Below, in pieces: positions 33,170 through 41,942 of a stretch of 49,604 bases of DNA. The stretch comes from Candidatus Trichofilum aggregatum. Its GTDB lineage: Bacteria > Chloroflexota > Anaerolineae > Promineifilales > Promineifilaceae. A program made the translations under genes and the position numbers. Below the pieces are notes generated by a model, which saw nothing but the letters and a program-made list of their open reading frames with translations, was not told the DNA's origin and did no database searches. Position 1 is the stretch's first letter, and every line of letters begins with the position of its first letter. The stretch lies in contig JADJUV010000103.1 of assembly GCA_016716885.1 (NCBI GenBank), forward strand, positions 1-49,604, written 5' to 3'.

Positions 33170-34000
33170 TCACCACGGAGTCTGGGCATAATTTCGTTGG
33201 GCTGTGCCACCCAGCCGGGCTAACCAACGTGATAAACGAGGAAATAAAACAAAAACGGGGTACATCAGTTTGTGGATGCGGGGGAGGGTGAGGATGGTCT
33301 GTTTTTTGTGGATAGCCCAAATAACGCCTTGGGCTACTTGAGGCGGGGTGAGCACGGGCAGGAAATCGTTTAATCGGGGCATTCGCTCCAGCCCCACATG
33401 CTTTTTGAAGAAGTCGGTGCCACCCACGGCCCCCAGCCTGACCAGCATGACCTGAATGGGTGTGTCCTGTAGCTCAATGGTCAGGGTTTGGGTGAACCCG
33501 TCTATGGCGGCCTTCGCGGCCGCGTACGCCGCTGAAGCGCCACCCACAAAAATATTGCCCGTGATAGAGCCAATGTTGATGATCCAACCCCCACCCGCCT
33601 GTTGCATGAAAGGCAAAACCGTTTTGATGCTCACAACCATCGCCATAAAACCGGTTTGCAGGGTCAACTCAACTTCTTCGACCGTCATATTGCTCAGGTG
33701 TTGCCAGCGGGTGTAAGCGGCATTGTTAATGAGGATGTCTACGCGGCCGCGCTCCTCGTAAGCAGTCATAATCCAGCTTTCCAGGGCAGGCCGGTCGGTT
33801 ATATCACATTGGCTCAGGTGAACACGGCTGGCGTAGGGCAAGGGCCGGATGAGGGCTTGCGCTTTGTGGAGATTATCCGGGGTGCGGCCGCAGGCATACA
33901 CCACCGCTCCCTGTTCCGCCAACGCCTGCACCATCGCCAGACCAATCCCCTGTGTTCCCCCCGTTACCAGGCACACCTTGTTCGCCAAATCTGTTTTCAT
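33170..34000 (-). CDS. Short-chain dehydrogenase/reductase
   Basis: A 276-residue classical SDR: cofactor loop TGGTQGIG, NNA motif in DILINNAAYTRW, the catalytic Ser in NIGSITG and Y-x3-K in AAYAAAKAA. An arginine after the second strand (CGRTP) suggests NADP preference, an inference. Substrate unknown. The C-terminal 40 residues (KLMYPVFVLFPRLSRWL) are a hydrophobic, positively charged extension, as in membrane-associated lipid reductases. The ATG at 34000 follows AGGAACAACG. Two GCGGCCGC sites encode GR and AAA, the AAA directly in the Y-x3-K helix. Confidence 0.9.
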   Translation of the reverse strand: MKTDLANKVCLVTGGTQGIGLAMVQALAEQGAVVYACGRTPDNLHKAQALIRPLPYASRVHLSQCDITDRPALESWIMTAYEERGRVDILINNAAYTRWQHLSNMTVEEVELTLQTGFMAMVVSIKTVLPFMQQAGGGWIINIGSITGNIFVGGASAAYAAAKAAIDGFTQTLTIELQDTPIQVMLVRLGAVGGTDFFKKHVGLERMPRLNDFLPVLTPPQVAQGVIWAIHKKQTILTLPRIHKLMYPVFVLFPRLSRWLARLGGTAQRNYAQTPW

Positions 34001-34195
34001 CGTTGTTCCTTTTCCTCTGTGGTTGCCAGACAAGCATCAGAAACGCCTGCTTGAATAGGCAGTTTACCCCACTTGTCGCCGGGGCAAAAAGAGAGCGGTT
34101 AAGGCGAACATGGTTGTCCCCGTTTTCTGTTTGACGGGCTAACAAAAACAGGCCAAACTAGCGGGAAAAGCACTTCCGCCGTCAGTCAGCATTTC

Positions 34196-34246
34196 AGCTT
34201 CTTGGCTGACTAGCTGACTAGCTGACTAGCTGACTAGCTATCTGAG
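34196..34246. repeat. Tandem octamer tract (GCTGACTA)
   Basis: About five copies of GCTGACTA directly before the ribosome site of the 103-residue gene. The same octamer makes the longer tract at 35576-35724 and related words lie at 40834-40895. Confidence 0.8.
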
Positions 34247-34257
34247 AGGAGAACGCG

Positions 34258-34569
34258 ATGGGATTTTTACGACGCCTTTTCACGGGTAAAGAAAAACCCG
34301 CCCCCGATAACCCTGGTGACCCGGATGGTCTCTATTTTTATGTGCAGTGCAACCGGTGTAAGACCGCCGTGCGTGTACGGGCCGACCGCAAACATGATTT
34401 GAACCAGGATGGGGGCCAATATTCCTGGCATAAGGTGATTGTAGACAGTAAATGTTTTCAGCGTATGCCCACCGTGGTCACGTTAGATAGCCAGTACAAC
34501 GTTATCAGCACCGAAATTGAGGGTGGGCGTTACATCACCAAAGAGGAATACCAACAATTGATGGGTTAA
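34258..34569 (+). CDS. Small conserved protein with CxxC motif
   Basis: A 103-residue protein: basic N-terminus (LRRLFTGKEKP), YFYVQCNRCKTAVRVR with CxxC, YSWHKVIVDSKCFQ with a third cysteine, and a strand-rich end (VTLDSQYNVIS, GRYITKEEY). Three cysteines and a histidine could make a metal site, an inference. I do not recognise a named family. AGAGGAG stands 6 bases before the ATG, so the start is firm. It is followed 215 bases later by another small Cys protein. Confidence 0.75.
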   Translation: MGFLRRLFTGKEKPAPDNPGDPDGLYFYVQCNRCKTAVRVRADRKHDLNQDGGQYSWHKVIVDSKCFQRMPTVVTLDSQYNVISTEIEGGRYITKEEYQQLMG

Positions 34570-34785
34570 GTACTGGAGTTTAGAGCAAGAGGGAAGAGCG
34601 AGAGGAAATTACTCTGGAAAACCCTCTCGCTCTGGCTCTGAACTCTAAACTCAAGTAAGTGCGGCTGGTTGGTGATTGCGCTTATCTTGTCATCTCTGGG
34701 GCTTATTCGTACAATTCCGCCTCAGATACCCCTGGTTTAGAGGGGTTTACCCTGTGCCCTTATTTTTACCAAAGAGGAAATAACT

Positions 34786-35010
34786 GTGACCCCACCAGCA
34801 GAACACGCGGCCGCGCTCAAACGAATCCGCGAAGGTTTAGCCACCAAAGTCCGTATCCTGGTTCCCGCCGATGCCTGTCCCGTTTGTCGCCATTATGAGG
34901 GAGCCTACGAATTCGACGAAGAAATACCGGCCATCCCCTTTGAAGGTTGCTCCTGCCTCGAAGGCTGTCGGGCTTATTACGCCCCTGTGCTCGACCGCCG
35001 TGGCCCTTGA
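34786..35010 (+). CDS. Small Cys-rich protein, probable zinc binder
   Basis: A 74-residue protein starting with GTG after AGAGGAAATAACT. The core has paired cysteines, CPVCRHYEGAYEFDEEIP and EGCSCLEGCRAYYAPVL, giving five cysteines in a short fold; the pattern resembles zinc-binding tails of phage-head-type and related proteins. A GCGGCCGC site gives AAA near residue 9. Function unknown. The neighbouring cytochrome and peroxidase genes suggest, weakly, a redox context. It is short but the ribosome site and the cysteine pattern make it credible. Confidence 0.65.
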   Translation: MTPPAEHAAALKRIREGLATKVRILVPADACPVCRHYEGAYEFDEEIPAIPFEGCSCLEGCRAYYAPVLDRRGP

Positions 35011-35170
35011 TCCGTGCGAATCGTGCGTCCCTGCAAAAAGTCGCCAATTGCCTGAATTGTGTGAGGGACGCACCATTTTATAACCAGTCGTCCTCTCTGG
35101 AATTAAACTCTCGTGCCAGCTACACAGCCCTACATCCAGAGAAAATTGGTTTGATCTGGGGCTGACACCC

Positions 35171-35575
35171 ATGTTGTTCACAACGTTTATGTTAGCATCC
35201 AGTAAATCCAACATTCTGTGGTTGATTGGCCTGCTTTTACTCCTGGTGGCCTGTGGCGGCGAACCCGTTGAACCAACGGCAACGTTAGAACCGGCCGCGG
35301 CCGCGGGCCAGATCGTCTTTCAGAAACATTGCGCTGCCTGCCACAACACCACCTCAGATACCATTGTGGTGGGACCTTCTCTCCTGGGTGTCGCCACCCG
35401 TGCCCAAACTCGCATACCCGACCAAACTGCCCAAAGTTACCTGCTTAGCTCCATCATGCGCCCCGATGAATATTTGGTAGAGGGATTTGAGAACGCTATG
35501 CCCAGCAATTTTGGCCGCACCCTGACCGGCGAAGAGATAGATTCGCTGGTTGCGTACCTCTTAACCCTGGAATAG
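35171..35575 (+). CDS. Lipoprotein monoheme cytochrome c
   Basis: A 134-residue exported cytochrome: hydrophobic N-terminus ending in the lipobox VAC (Cys28, or Cys22 if translation starts at 35189), a short Thr/Pro linker, heme motif CAACH at 54-58 and the methionine ligand in ENAMPSNFGRTL, then the closing helix EIDSLVAYLLTL. The fold is small class I. It likely hands electrons to or from the peroxidase-like protein encoded next. No strong ribosome site for either start. The GCGGCCGC site gives AAAA in the linker. Confidence 0.9.
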   Translation: MLFTTFMLASSKSNILWLIGLLLLLVACGGEPVEPTATLEPAAAAGQIVFQKHCAACHNTTSDTIVVGPSLLGVATRAQTRIPDQTAQSYLLSSIMRPDEYLVEGFENAMPSNFGRTLTGEEIDSLVAYLLTLE

Positions 35576-35724
35576 CTGGTCAGCATTTCAGCACTTCAGC
35601 CGGTCAGCGTTTCAGCTTCTTGGCTGACAAGCTGACAAGCTGAGCTGACTAGCTGACAAGCCGACTAGCTGACTAGCTGACTAGCTGACTAGCTGACTAG
35701 CTGACTAGCTGACTAGCTGAAATG
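35576..35724. repeat. Long word-repeat tract (GCTGACTA/GCTGACAA)
   Basis: CAGCATTTCAGC and CAGCGTTTCAGCTTC words followed by about ten copies of GCTGACTA or GCTGACAA, ending at GCTGAAATGCT. It fills the gap between the two heme-protein genes; the flanks pair (TCAGCATTTCAGC with GCTGAAATGC). It ends 20 bases before the next ATG. Confidence 0.85.
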
Positions 35725-35745
35725 CTATCACAAGGAGTAAACCGT

Positions 35746-38013
35746 ATGTCCACGCGCAAAAAATGGCTTTATCGTATCTTAGGGGCAATCGTTGGTCTGT
35801 TGGCTATCGCTTTCCTCATCGCTGGGTTTGCTCCGGTGGGCATGGACCCCGTTGTGCCGCCGGAGCAGTATGGGGCTGGCTCTAGCAGTGTACAGCCCTC
35901 GTATACAGGCCTTTTGCGCGAATTTCCGCCCGAAAACGCCCCCGCCGACAACCCCACCACCCCGGAAAAAGCCGAATTGGGCCGACTCCTGTTTTTTGAC
36001 CCGGTGCTTTCGGCCAACAATGATCTCGCCTGTGCCACCTGCCATCACCCTGACTATGGTTTCAGCGATGGACTGGCTCAGGCCATGGGTGCGAACGGCA
36101 CGGGTGTTGGGCTTGACCGCACCGGGGGTGTCGTGTTGACACGCAACACCCCAACCCTGTGGAATGTGGGTTACAACAAAGCCTTATTCTGGGATGGGCG
36201 GGGCAACTCCCTGGAAGATCAATCCACCACCCCCATCACCCATGTGGACGAAATGGCCGCCGACCCCACCGAACTGGTGGCCGAAATTAACAGCATCCCG
36301 GAATATGTGGCCCTGTTTGAGCAAGCCTTTGGCGGCAGCGATGCCGTGACGATGGTCAATGTGCAGTTTGCCCTGGCCGCTTTCCAACGCACGCTAGTCA
36401 CCAACAACAGCCCGTTTGATCAATATGCCGCCGGGCAGATAGATGCCCTGACCGGTCAACAACGGCGTGGCCTTGATCTGTTCCGTTCCGGGGCGACACG
36501 CTGTTTTGAATGCCATGCCGCTCCCACCTTTGCCACCGAGACGTTTCGGGTGGTAGGTGTGCCCAGTGAAGACCAGGGACGGGCGGCGATTGTGGCTGAC
36601 GCGGCCGCAGGCTCTTTCAAAGTGCCCACCTTACGTAACATCGCCCTCACCGCCCCCTACATGCACAACGGGGCCTTGGCTACCCTGGAAGAAGTGATTG
36701 AGTTTTATGCCGATGGGGGTGGTCGTGCTCATGGTATTACCGGCATAGATGACTTTGTGCAGGGGTTTGACTTTACCGACCAGGAAAAGGCGGACATGGT
36801 GGCCTTTCTGTATGCTCTGACCGATGAGAGTTCCCTGCCCGACATTCCGGCTACGGTTCCATCCGGTTTACCGGTAGTGACCCATATAGAGAATCCAGCA
36901 AGGGACGCGGCCGCGTTGCATAACAGTGCCATCGCCACCGGTGTCGCCGCCAGCCGTGCCCCCCAGACCCACACCGTCGAACCCGACCAAACCATCCAGT
37001 CCGTGGTAGACCAGGCCCAACCCGGCGATACCATCCTGGTCAGTTACGGTATCTACCATGAGCGCGTGGTCATAGACCTCAACGACATTACTTTGCATGG
37101 CGTACCTAACGAGGCTGGCGACTATCCTATTCTTGACGGTGAAGGCCAATTGCCCGATGGCGTGGTGGCTTCCGGCAACAACTTTGAGATTGCTTACTTG
37201 CATGTGCGCCATTACACCAACAACGGCGTGCTGGTCGAAGGGGTCAAGGGCGTCCATTTCCACCACCTCATTACCGACGACACCGGCATTTATGGTATTT
37301 ACCCGGTGCAAAGCACCGATGTCCTGATAGAGTTTGTCAAAGCCAGCAACGTCATGGATGCGGCCATCTACGCCGGGCAGTGCGAAAACGTCATCGTGCG
37401 TGATAGCGAAGCCTCAGACAGTGTGTTGGGCATTGAGTTAGAGAACACGGTCAACGGCGAAGTGTACCGTAACCACACCTACAACAACTCGCTGGGCATC
37501 TTCATTGTGGTTCTGCCCAACCTGACCAGCAAAGTCTCCACCAACACCGTTATTTACGACAATGTGACCGAAGATAACAACCACGTCAACTTTGCCCGAC
37601 CTGATATGACAGTGGCTTTTGTGCCCCCGGGCCTGGGCATTCTCCTGGCCGGAGCCGATGGCGTTGAGGTGTATAACAACACCATCCGCAACAACAAAAC
37701 CACGGGTATCGCTCTATTCAGCTTAACGGCTGCCTTTGATCCCACCGAGCTAGATGTTGGCCCCAACCCGGAAAACAATTACATCCATGACAACATCTAC
37801 GAGAATAATGGTTACGATCCTGTTGCGTTTGTCAAAGATATGGGCATTCCTACGGGTGACATATTGTGGGACGTTTCGGGGTACGGCAACACGTTTGATG
37901 AACCGACAGCCGAGGGCAACTTTCCCCCCTTCATGCCGACCAGTGGCTGGCCTGCCCCTCTGCAACGGGTTTACTTCCGGGTGATGAATTTTGTAATCTC
38001 GGCAGTTGGTTAA
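35746..38013 (+). CDS. Fusion of di-heme cytochrome c peroxidase (MauG/CcpA type) and parallel beta-helix domain
   Basis: A 755-residue exported protein. Residues 8-29 are a membrane anchor/signal. Residues 50-380 are a bacterial di-heme peroxidase/MauG domain: heme 1 CATCH at 96-100, heme 2 CFECH at 253-257 and the closing YMHNGALATLEEVIEFY. After a linker (380-408) residues 409-740 form a right-handed beta-helix: TVEPDQTIQSVVDQAQPGD then repeats such as NGVLVEG, VLIEFVKASN, ENVIVRDSEASDS, GVEVYNNTIRNN. These two families are known as neighbours in some bacteria; one chain is unusual. AGGAG before the ATG at 35746. It follows a cytochrome c lipoprotein, a plausible electron partner. The substrate may be a polymer or protein, an inference. 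Confidence 0.88.
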   Translation: MSTRKKWLYRILGAIVGLLAIAFLIAGFAPVGMDPVVPPEQYGAGSSSVQPSYTGLLREFPPENAPADNPTTPEKAELGRLLFFDPVLSANNDLACATCHHPDYGFSDGLAQAMGANGTGVGLDRTGGVVLTRNTPTLWNVGYNKALFWDGRGNSLEDQSTTPITHVDEMAADPTELVAEINSIPEYVALFEQAFGGSDAVTMVNVQFALAAFQRTLVTNNSPFDQYAAGQIDALTGQQRRGLDLFRSGATRCFECHAAPTFATETFRVVGVPSEDQGRAAIVADAAAGSFKVPTLRNIALTAPYMHNGALATLEEVIEFYADGGGRAHGITGIDDFVQGFDFTDQEKADMVAFLYALTDESSLPDIPATVPSGLPVVTHIENPARDAAALHNSAIATGVAASRAPQTHTVEPDQTIQSVVDQAQPGDTILVSYGIYHERVVIDLNDITLHGVPNEAGDYPILDGEGQLPDGVVASGNNFEIAYLHVRHYTNNGVLVEGVKGVHFHHLITDDTGIYGIYPVQSTDVLIEFVKASNVMDAAIYAGQCENVIVRDSEASDSVLGIELENTVNGEVYRNHTYNNSLGIFIVVLPNLTSKVSTNTVIYDNVTEDNNHVNFARPDMTVAFVPPGLGILLAGADGVEVYNNTIRNNKTTGIALFSLTAAFDPTELDVGPNPENNYIHDNIYENNGYDPVAFVKDMGIPTGDILWDVSGYGNTFDEPTAEGNFPPFMPTSGWPAPLQRVYFRVMNFVISAVG

Positions 38014-38019
38014 GGGGAA

Positions 38020-38130
38020 GTTACACAGAGTTCACAGAGGAGACACAGAGAATCACAGAGATTTCAAGAATAATCCCGCTTTTTCTCTGTGCATCTCTGT
38101 GTCCCACTCTCTGTGCCCTCTGTGTAACTT
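38020..38130. repeat. Complementary word repeats (ACACAGAG / CTCTGTG)
   Basis: ACACAGAG words at 38024-38062 and CTCTGTG words at 38090-38126 pair into a long imperfect hairpin after the fusion gene. Same words and layout as 33014-33120. Confidence 0.8.
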
Positions 38131-38221
38131 CTTTTTAGTTTGTGGAACTTTTCCCCTGGACATGGCGTTTTGTCAGTAGACCGGAAGTGACAACCGGTTT
38201 TATGACTAAAGGAGATACGCC

Positions 38222-40595
38222 ATGTTGAAGAAAATTTCTCACCCCCTGTTTGTTTTGTTTTTCTTGCTGATGGGCTTCGCGGCCGCAAACCCTGGCCACG
38301 CCGCTCCCCACCCATCGAACCACCCTTCCCCCCCATTCCCGTCAACCAGTTCACCATCGAATACCAGCGCGTCAACGTCACTATCACCGACCAGATCGCT
38401 ACCACCCACATTGACCAGCTCTTCGTCAATCCCAATGACTGGATGGTCGAAGGAGTTTATCTGTTTCCCCTGCCGCTGGGTGCGTCCGTCAGCCAGCTTA
38501 CCATGTGGGTAGATGGAACCCCCATCGAGGCCAAAATCCTGGCCGCCGATGAAGCCCAACAAATTTACGACGACATCGTGCGGCAGATGCGTGACCCCGC
38601 CCTGCTGAAATATGTGGGCACCCAGGCCATTCAGGCCAATGTCTTCCCCTTGCCCCCCAATGGCGAACGGCGCGTCGAAATTGAATACCAACAGCTCCTG
38701 ACCGCCGAGAATGGGTTATTCCACTACGTTTACCCTCAGTCCAACGAGCTATACACCAACCTGCCCCTGCAAAGCCAGAGCATCCGCGTGGAAGTGGCCT
38801 CCAGTGAAGCCATCCGCACTATTTACTCCCCCAGCCATGCCGTGGCCATCAGCCGCGAAGGGGATTTGGCCGCGGTGGTGGGTTTTGAAGGCAACAACAT
38901 CCAGGCCGACCAGGATTTTGCCCTGTTTTACAGCGTCTCGCCGGAAGACATTGGCCTGAGTCTGCTCACCTATAAAGAGCCAGGCGAAAATGGCTTCTTT
39001 GTTTTGTTGGCCGCCCCAGTGTGGAAGTAGACCCCACCCAGGTCATCGCCAAGGATGTCATTTTGGTGCTGGACACGTCGGGCAGTATGTTTGGCGAGAA
39101 GATGGATCAGGCCAAAGAAGCGGCCAGCTACGTCATCAGCCACTTGAATCCGCAAGATCGGTTTAGCCTGATCACTTTCAGCACTGGCGTTGTGTCGTAT
39201 CAGAGCAATCTGGTTTCAGCCAGTGAGGCGGGTAATGTGTCCAGCTTCATTAACAGCATCGAGGCCATTGGCGGCACCAATATCAGCCAATCGCTGCTGG
39301 AAGCGATTGCCGTGGCCGACCCGGAACGCCCCACAACCATTATTTTCCTGACCGATGGGCTGGCGACGGAAGGCATCACTGACACAGGCCTACTCCTGGA
39401 CACGGTGAGCCAGGCCACCCGGCCTAATGTACGCCTGTTTGCCTTTGGGGTGGGTGATGATGTGGACACTTTCCTGCTGGACAGTCTGGCGCAAAACCAC
39501 CGGGGAACCACCACCTATGTGCGTCCCGGCCAGGCGATTGACGAGGCGGTGGGTGGTTTCTTTGCCAAAATCAGTACGCCTGTTTTGTCCGATATTAGCC
39601 TGGATTATGATGGCATCGTGGTGGAGCAGTTGTACCCGGACACCCTGCCGGACCTGTTTGCTGGGAGCCAGTTGGTGCTGGTGGGCCGGTATCGGGACAG
39701 TGGCGCGGCCGCGATTACCCTACGTGGTACCGTCAACGGCCAGGAGCAGGTGTTCACCTACAGTGGTCAAAACTTCCGCTCCAGTGGCGGCGACGACTTC
39801 ATTCCCCGCCTGTGGGCCACCCGCGCCATCGGCCATCTGCTAACGGAGATTCGTTTGAATGGCGAGAACCCGGAACTGGTGCAGAGTGTGATTAATTTGA
39901 GCGTGCGTTATGGCATCATCACCCCGTACACCAGTTTCCTCATTGAAGAGGATGACATCTTCACCCAGACAGGGCGGGATGATGTGGCGAATGAGGCGAT
40001 GGAAGCGGCCGCGACAGCCCCGGCTCCGGTGAGTGGGGGTGCGGCCGTGGACGCGGCCGCAGACCAGGGCGAAATGTCCGAAGCCGAAGCCCCAGCCGCC
40101 CCGCCCGCTACCTTCACTGATGAAGAAACCGGCCAGGTGGTAGACCTGTCCACTATGATTCAATCTGTGGGTAGCAAGACCTTTGTCTGGCGTGATGGGG
40201 TGTGGCTGGATACGGCCTTCGACCCGGAGCAATTCACCCCGGAAGCGGTCGGGTTTGCCAGCGATACCTACTTTGACCTGCTCGCGGCCGCGCCCGAACT
40301 CGGTCAATATTTCGCCATCGGTCAGCAGGTGGTGGTGGTTTACAACGGGGTGGCCTACCAGGTGGTAGAAGGTGATGGCAACAGCACTGTCACCATCCCC
40401 ACAAGCAACAATGACACGACCAACAGCAACACAACAACCAGCACCACCGGCACAGACCCGATTGCCGTAGCCACAACCGCCAGCGGTTCAGGAAACGATT
40501 CAAGCGGGGTTAGTGTATGTGGTGTTACGGCCGCGTTGCCACTTGGTTTGCTGGTGCTAATGGGCGGCTTCAGCCTAAAGCGCAAGAAGGAATGA
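38222..40595 (+). pseudogene. VIT and von Willebrand A domain surface protein, two frameshifts
   Basis: Signal peptide (LFVLFFLLMGFAAA), a VIT domain (DQIATTHIDQLFVNPNDW, EGVYLFPLPLGASVSQL, then VGTQAIQANVFPLPPNGERR), a VWA domain with intact MIDAS (LDTSGSMFG, the T in GGTNIS, and FLTDGLAT), a C-terminal region and a tail VCGVTAALPLGLLVLMGGF followed by SLKRKKE, that is, Cys-Gly, membrane segment, basic cluster. The frame changes twice: in the seven-C run near 38325, and in CCCC near 39013 where AAPSVEVDPTQ is expected. Restored length about 790 residues. VIT-VWA proteins are exported, adhesive or protease-inhibitor-like; role here unknown. AAGGAGATACGCC precedes the ATG. Confidence 0.85.
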
Positions 40596-40605
40596 GGTGA
40601 ATAGC

Positions 40606-40828
40606 TAGTACAGCCTTACAGGGGTGTTGGGCAGATTATGTCTGAAGACCCATCCCCCTGCCCCCTTCCCAAAGGGAAGGGGAAAACGAACGGGCGCGGT
40701 TTTTCGGGGCGAATGCCCCGAAAAACCGCGCCCAAAAAAGTTCCCCGCCCCTGGGGGCGGGGTTAGGGGTGGGGGTTTCCAGCGACAATCTGATACGGAG
40801 ACAGGTAGCCCAGCTTTCGTAAATAGTC
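40606..40828. mobile_element. MITE-like element, copy D
   Basis: TAGTACAGCCTTACAGG at the left, CAGCTTTCGTAAATAG at the right. The interior has GAAGACCCATCCCCCTGCCC and a perfect hairpin of 19-base arms at 40692-40733 (GGGCGCGGTTTTTCGGGGC, loop GAAT). It follows the VIT-VWA stop by about 10 bases. Confidence 0.7.
40692..40733. terminator. Very stable hairpin inside MITE copy D
   Basis: Nineteen-base arms, perfect, loop GAAT, followed by AAAAAAG. The hairpin could stop transcription from either neighbour; read leftwards it is preceded by the A run, i.e. T run on the other strand only before the stem. Probably a structural part of the element. Confidence 0.6.
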
Positions 40829-40833
40829 TTTCA

Positions 40834-40895
40834 GCGAGTCAGCGTTTCAGCTTTTAGCTGACCGGCTGACTCGCTGAAATGCTGACCGGCTAGCT
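40834..40895. repeat. Inverted word repeat (CAGCGAGTCAGCGTTTCAGC)
   Basis: CAGCGAGTCAGCGTTTCAGC and its near complement GCTGACTCGCTGAAATGCTG around TTTTAGCTGACCG. It overlaps the end of the reductase gene by a few bases, and the words match 35576-35724. Confidence 0.65.
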
Positions 40896-41933
40896 ATACC
40901 GGTTGATCTCGGCCACCAGTTGTTTGACATTGCCGCTATAGGTATGCCAATCCAGTTCCTGGCGAGCCAGTTTGAGCAGAATATCGGTGAGGGCGGTGTT
41001 GACGGGGGTGGGGATGCCCAGTTCGCGCCCGGCTTTGGCGATGGCCCCGTTGTGGTAGAGCACTTCACTTTCTTTTTTGCCTGCGGTTAAATCCAGGGCG
41101 AATGAGGGCATTTTCTCGCCGCGGCCGCGCGTCACCATCTGGGTGAGCAGTGGTTTCAGCAAGCCGGGGGGCACATTTTTCACCCCAAAAGCCAGCCACC
41201 AGGCCGGTGCACCCGGCAAATTGACCACTTCCAGCTTCAGCCGCGCCATCACCTTCAACGTTTCCCGGATAGCCGCCAGCTCCAGATGGTACATCGCCTC
41301 ACTCTGGTACACCGCCCCCGGATGCCGGTTCAGAATAGCCGCACTGGCATTGCCTACGATATTAAGCAGGGCTTTTGACCATTTCAGACTGCGATAATCT
41401 TTGACGCTAACCGTCTTAATGCCCGCCGACTGAAACATATCTTTCCAGGGGCCGATCTTACCTTTGGCCTGAGTATGGGCCACACCAACGCCGCGGCCGC
41501 TTTTCTCCACCACCACCTCATTCTCACTTTTCAGGCTCACCGGCGTCGTCACCGAGCCAGCGATAACCGTGGCGTCGGGGAACTGCTGTTGGAACTGCTC
41601 CTCGATGCCAATGCCGTTTTGTAGGGTAATGAGGGGGGGTGGATGAGGGCAGAAAGCGATCATCTCGTCTATGGTCTGGCTAACGGAGTACGACTTCATG
41701 GTCAGGAGAAAGGCGTCGTAGCTGAGGTTGTTGAGCATGGCCTGGCGGAGCGAAGTAACGATATGCGGCCGCGTCATGATGGTTGCGGCCGCGTCCGTGA
41801 TAGTCAAGCCTTCCGCCTGGAGAGCCGCCACACCTTCTGGCCGCACCACTAATGTCACATCGTTGCCAGCCTGGGACAACATCCCACCCAGATACCGTCC
41901 CACCGCACCTGCACCGTATACGAGTAGTTTCAT
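40890..41933 (-). CDS. Ketopantoate reductase family protein (PanE/ApbA)
   Basis: A 347-residue NADP-dependent reductase fold: N-terminal KLLVYGAGAVGRYLGGML (G-x-G-x-x-G), DAFLLTMKSY, LITLQNGIG, and the C-terminal helical domain with LKWSKALLNIVGNASAA and a conserved lysine (RSLKWSK). Members reduce 2-dehydropantoate to pantoate for CoA synthesis, but the family is broad and the second half here diverges (PGAPAWWLAFGVKNV). The ATG at 41933 is used; a GTG two codons earlier is possible. It begins 9 bases after the fmt stop, so the two are probably one transcript. Confidence 0.85.
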   Translation of the reverse strand: MKLLVYGAGAVGRYLGGMLSQAGNDVTLVVRPEGVAALQAEGLTITDAAATIMTRPHIVTSLRQAMLNNLSYDAFLLTMKSYSVSQTIDEMIAFCPHPPPLITLQNGIGIEEQFQQQFPDATVIAGSVTTPVSLKSENEVVVEKSGRGVGVAHTQAKGKIGPWKDMFQSAGIKTVSVKDYRSLKWSKALLNIVGNASAAILNRHPGAVYQSEAMYHLELAAIRETLKVMARLKLEVVNLPGAPAWWLAFGVKNVPPGLLKPLLTQMVTRGRGEKMPSFALDLTAGKKESEVLYHNGAIAKAGRELGIPTPVNTALTDILLKLARQELDWHTYSGNVKQLVAEINRYS

Positions 41934-41942
41934 GGTCACTCC

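Noticed and set aside
34196..35724. Regular repeats that could suggest a CRISPR array
   Set aside because: Units are 8 bases and contiguous, without unique spacers of 30-40 bases, and no cas genes are near.
38222..38512. A separate 96-residue Ser/Pro-rich protein at the start of the VIT-VWA gene
   Set aside because: After the signal peptide the frame is the shifted reading of the VIT domain; the real continuation is in the next frame after the C run.
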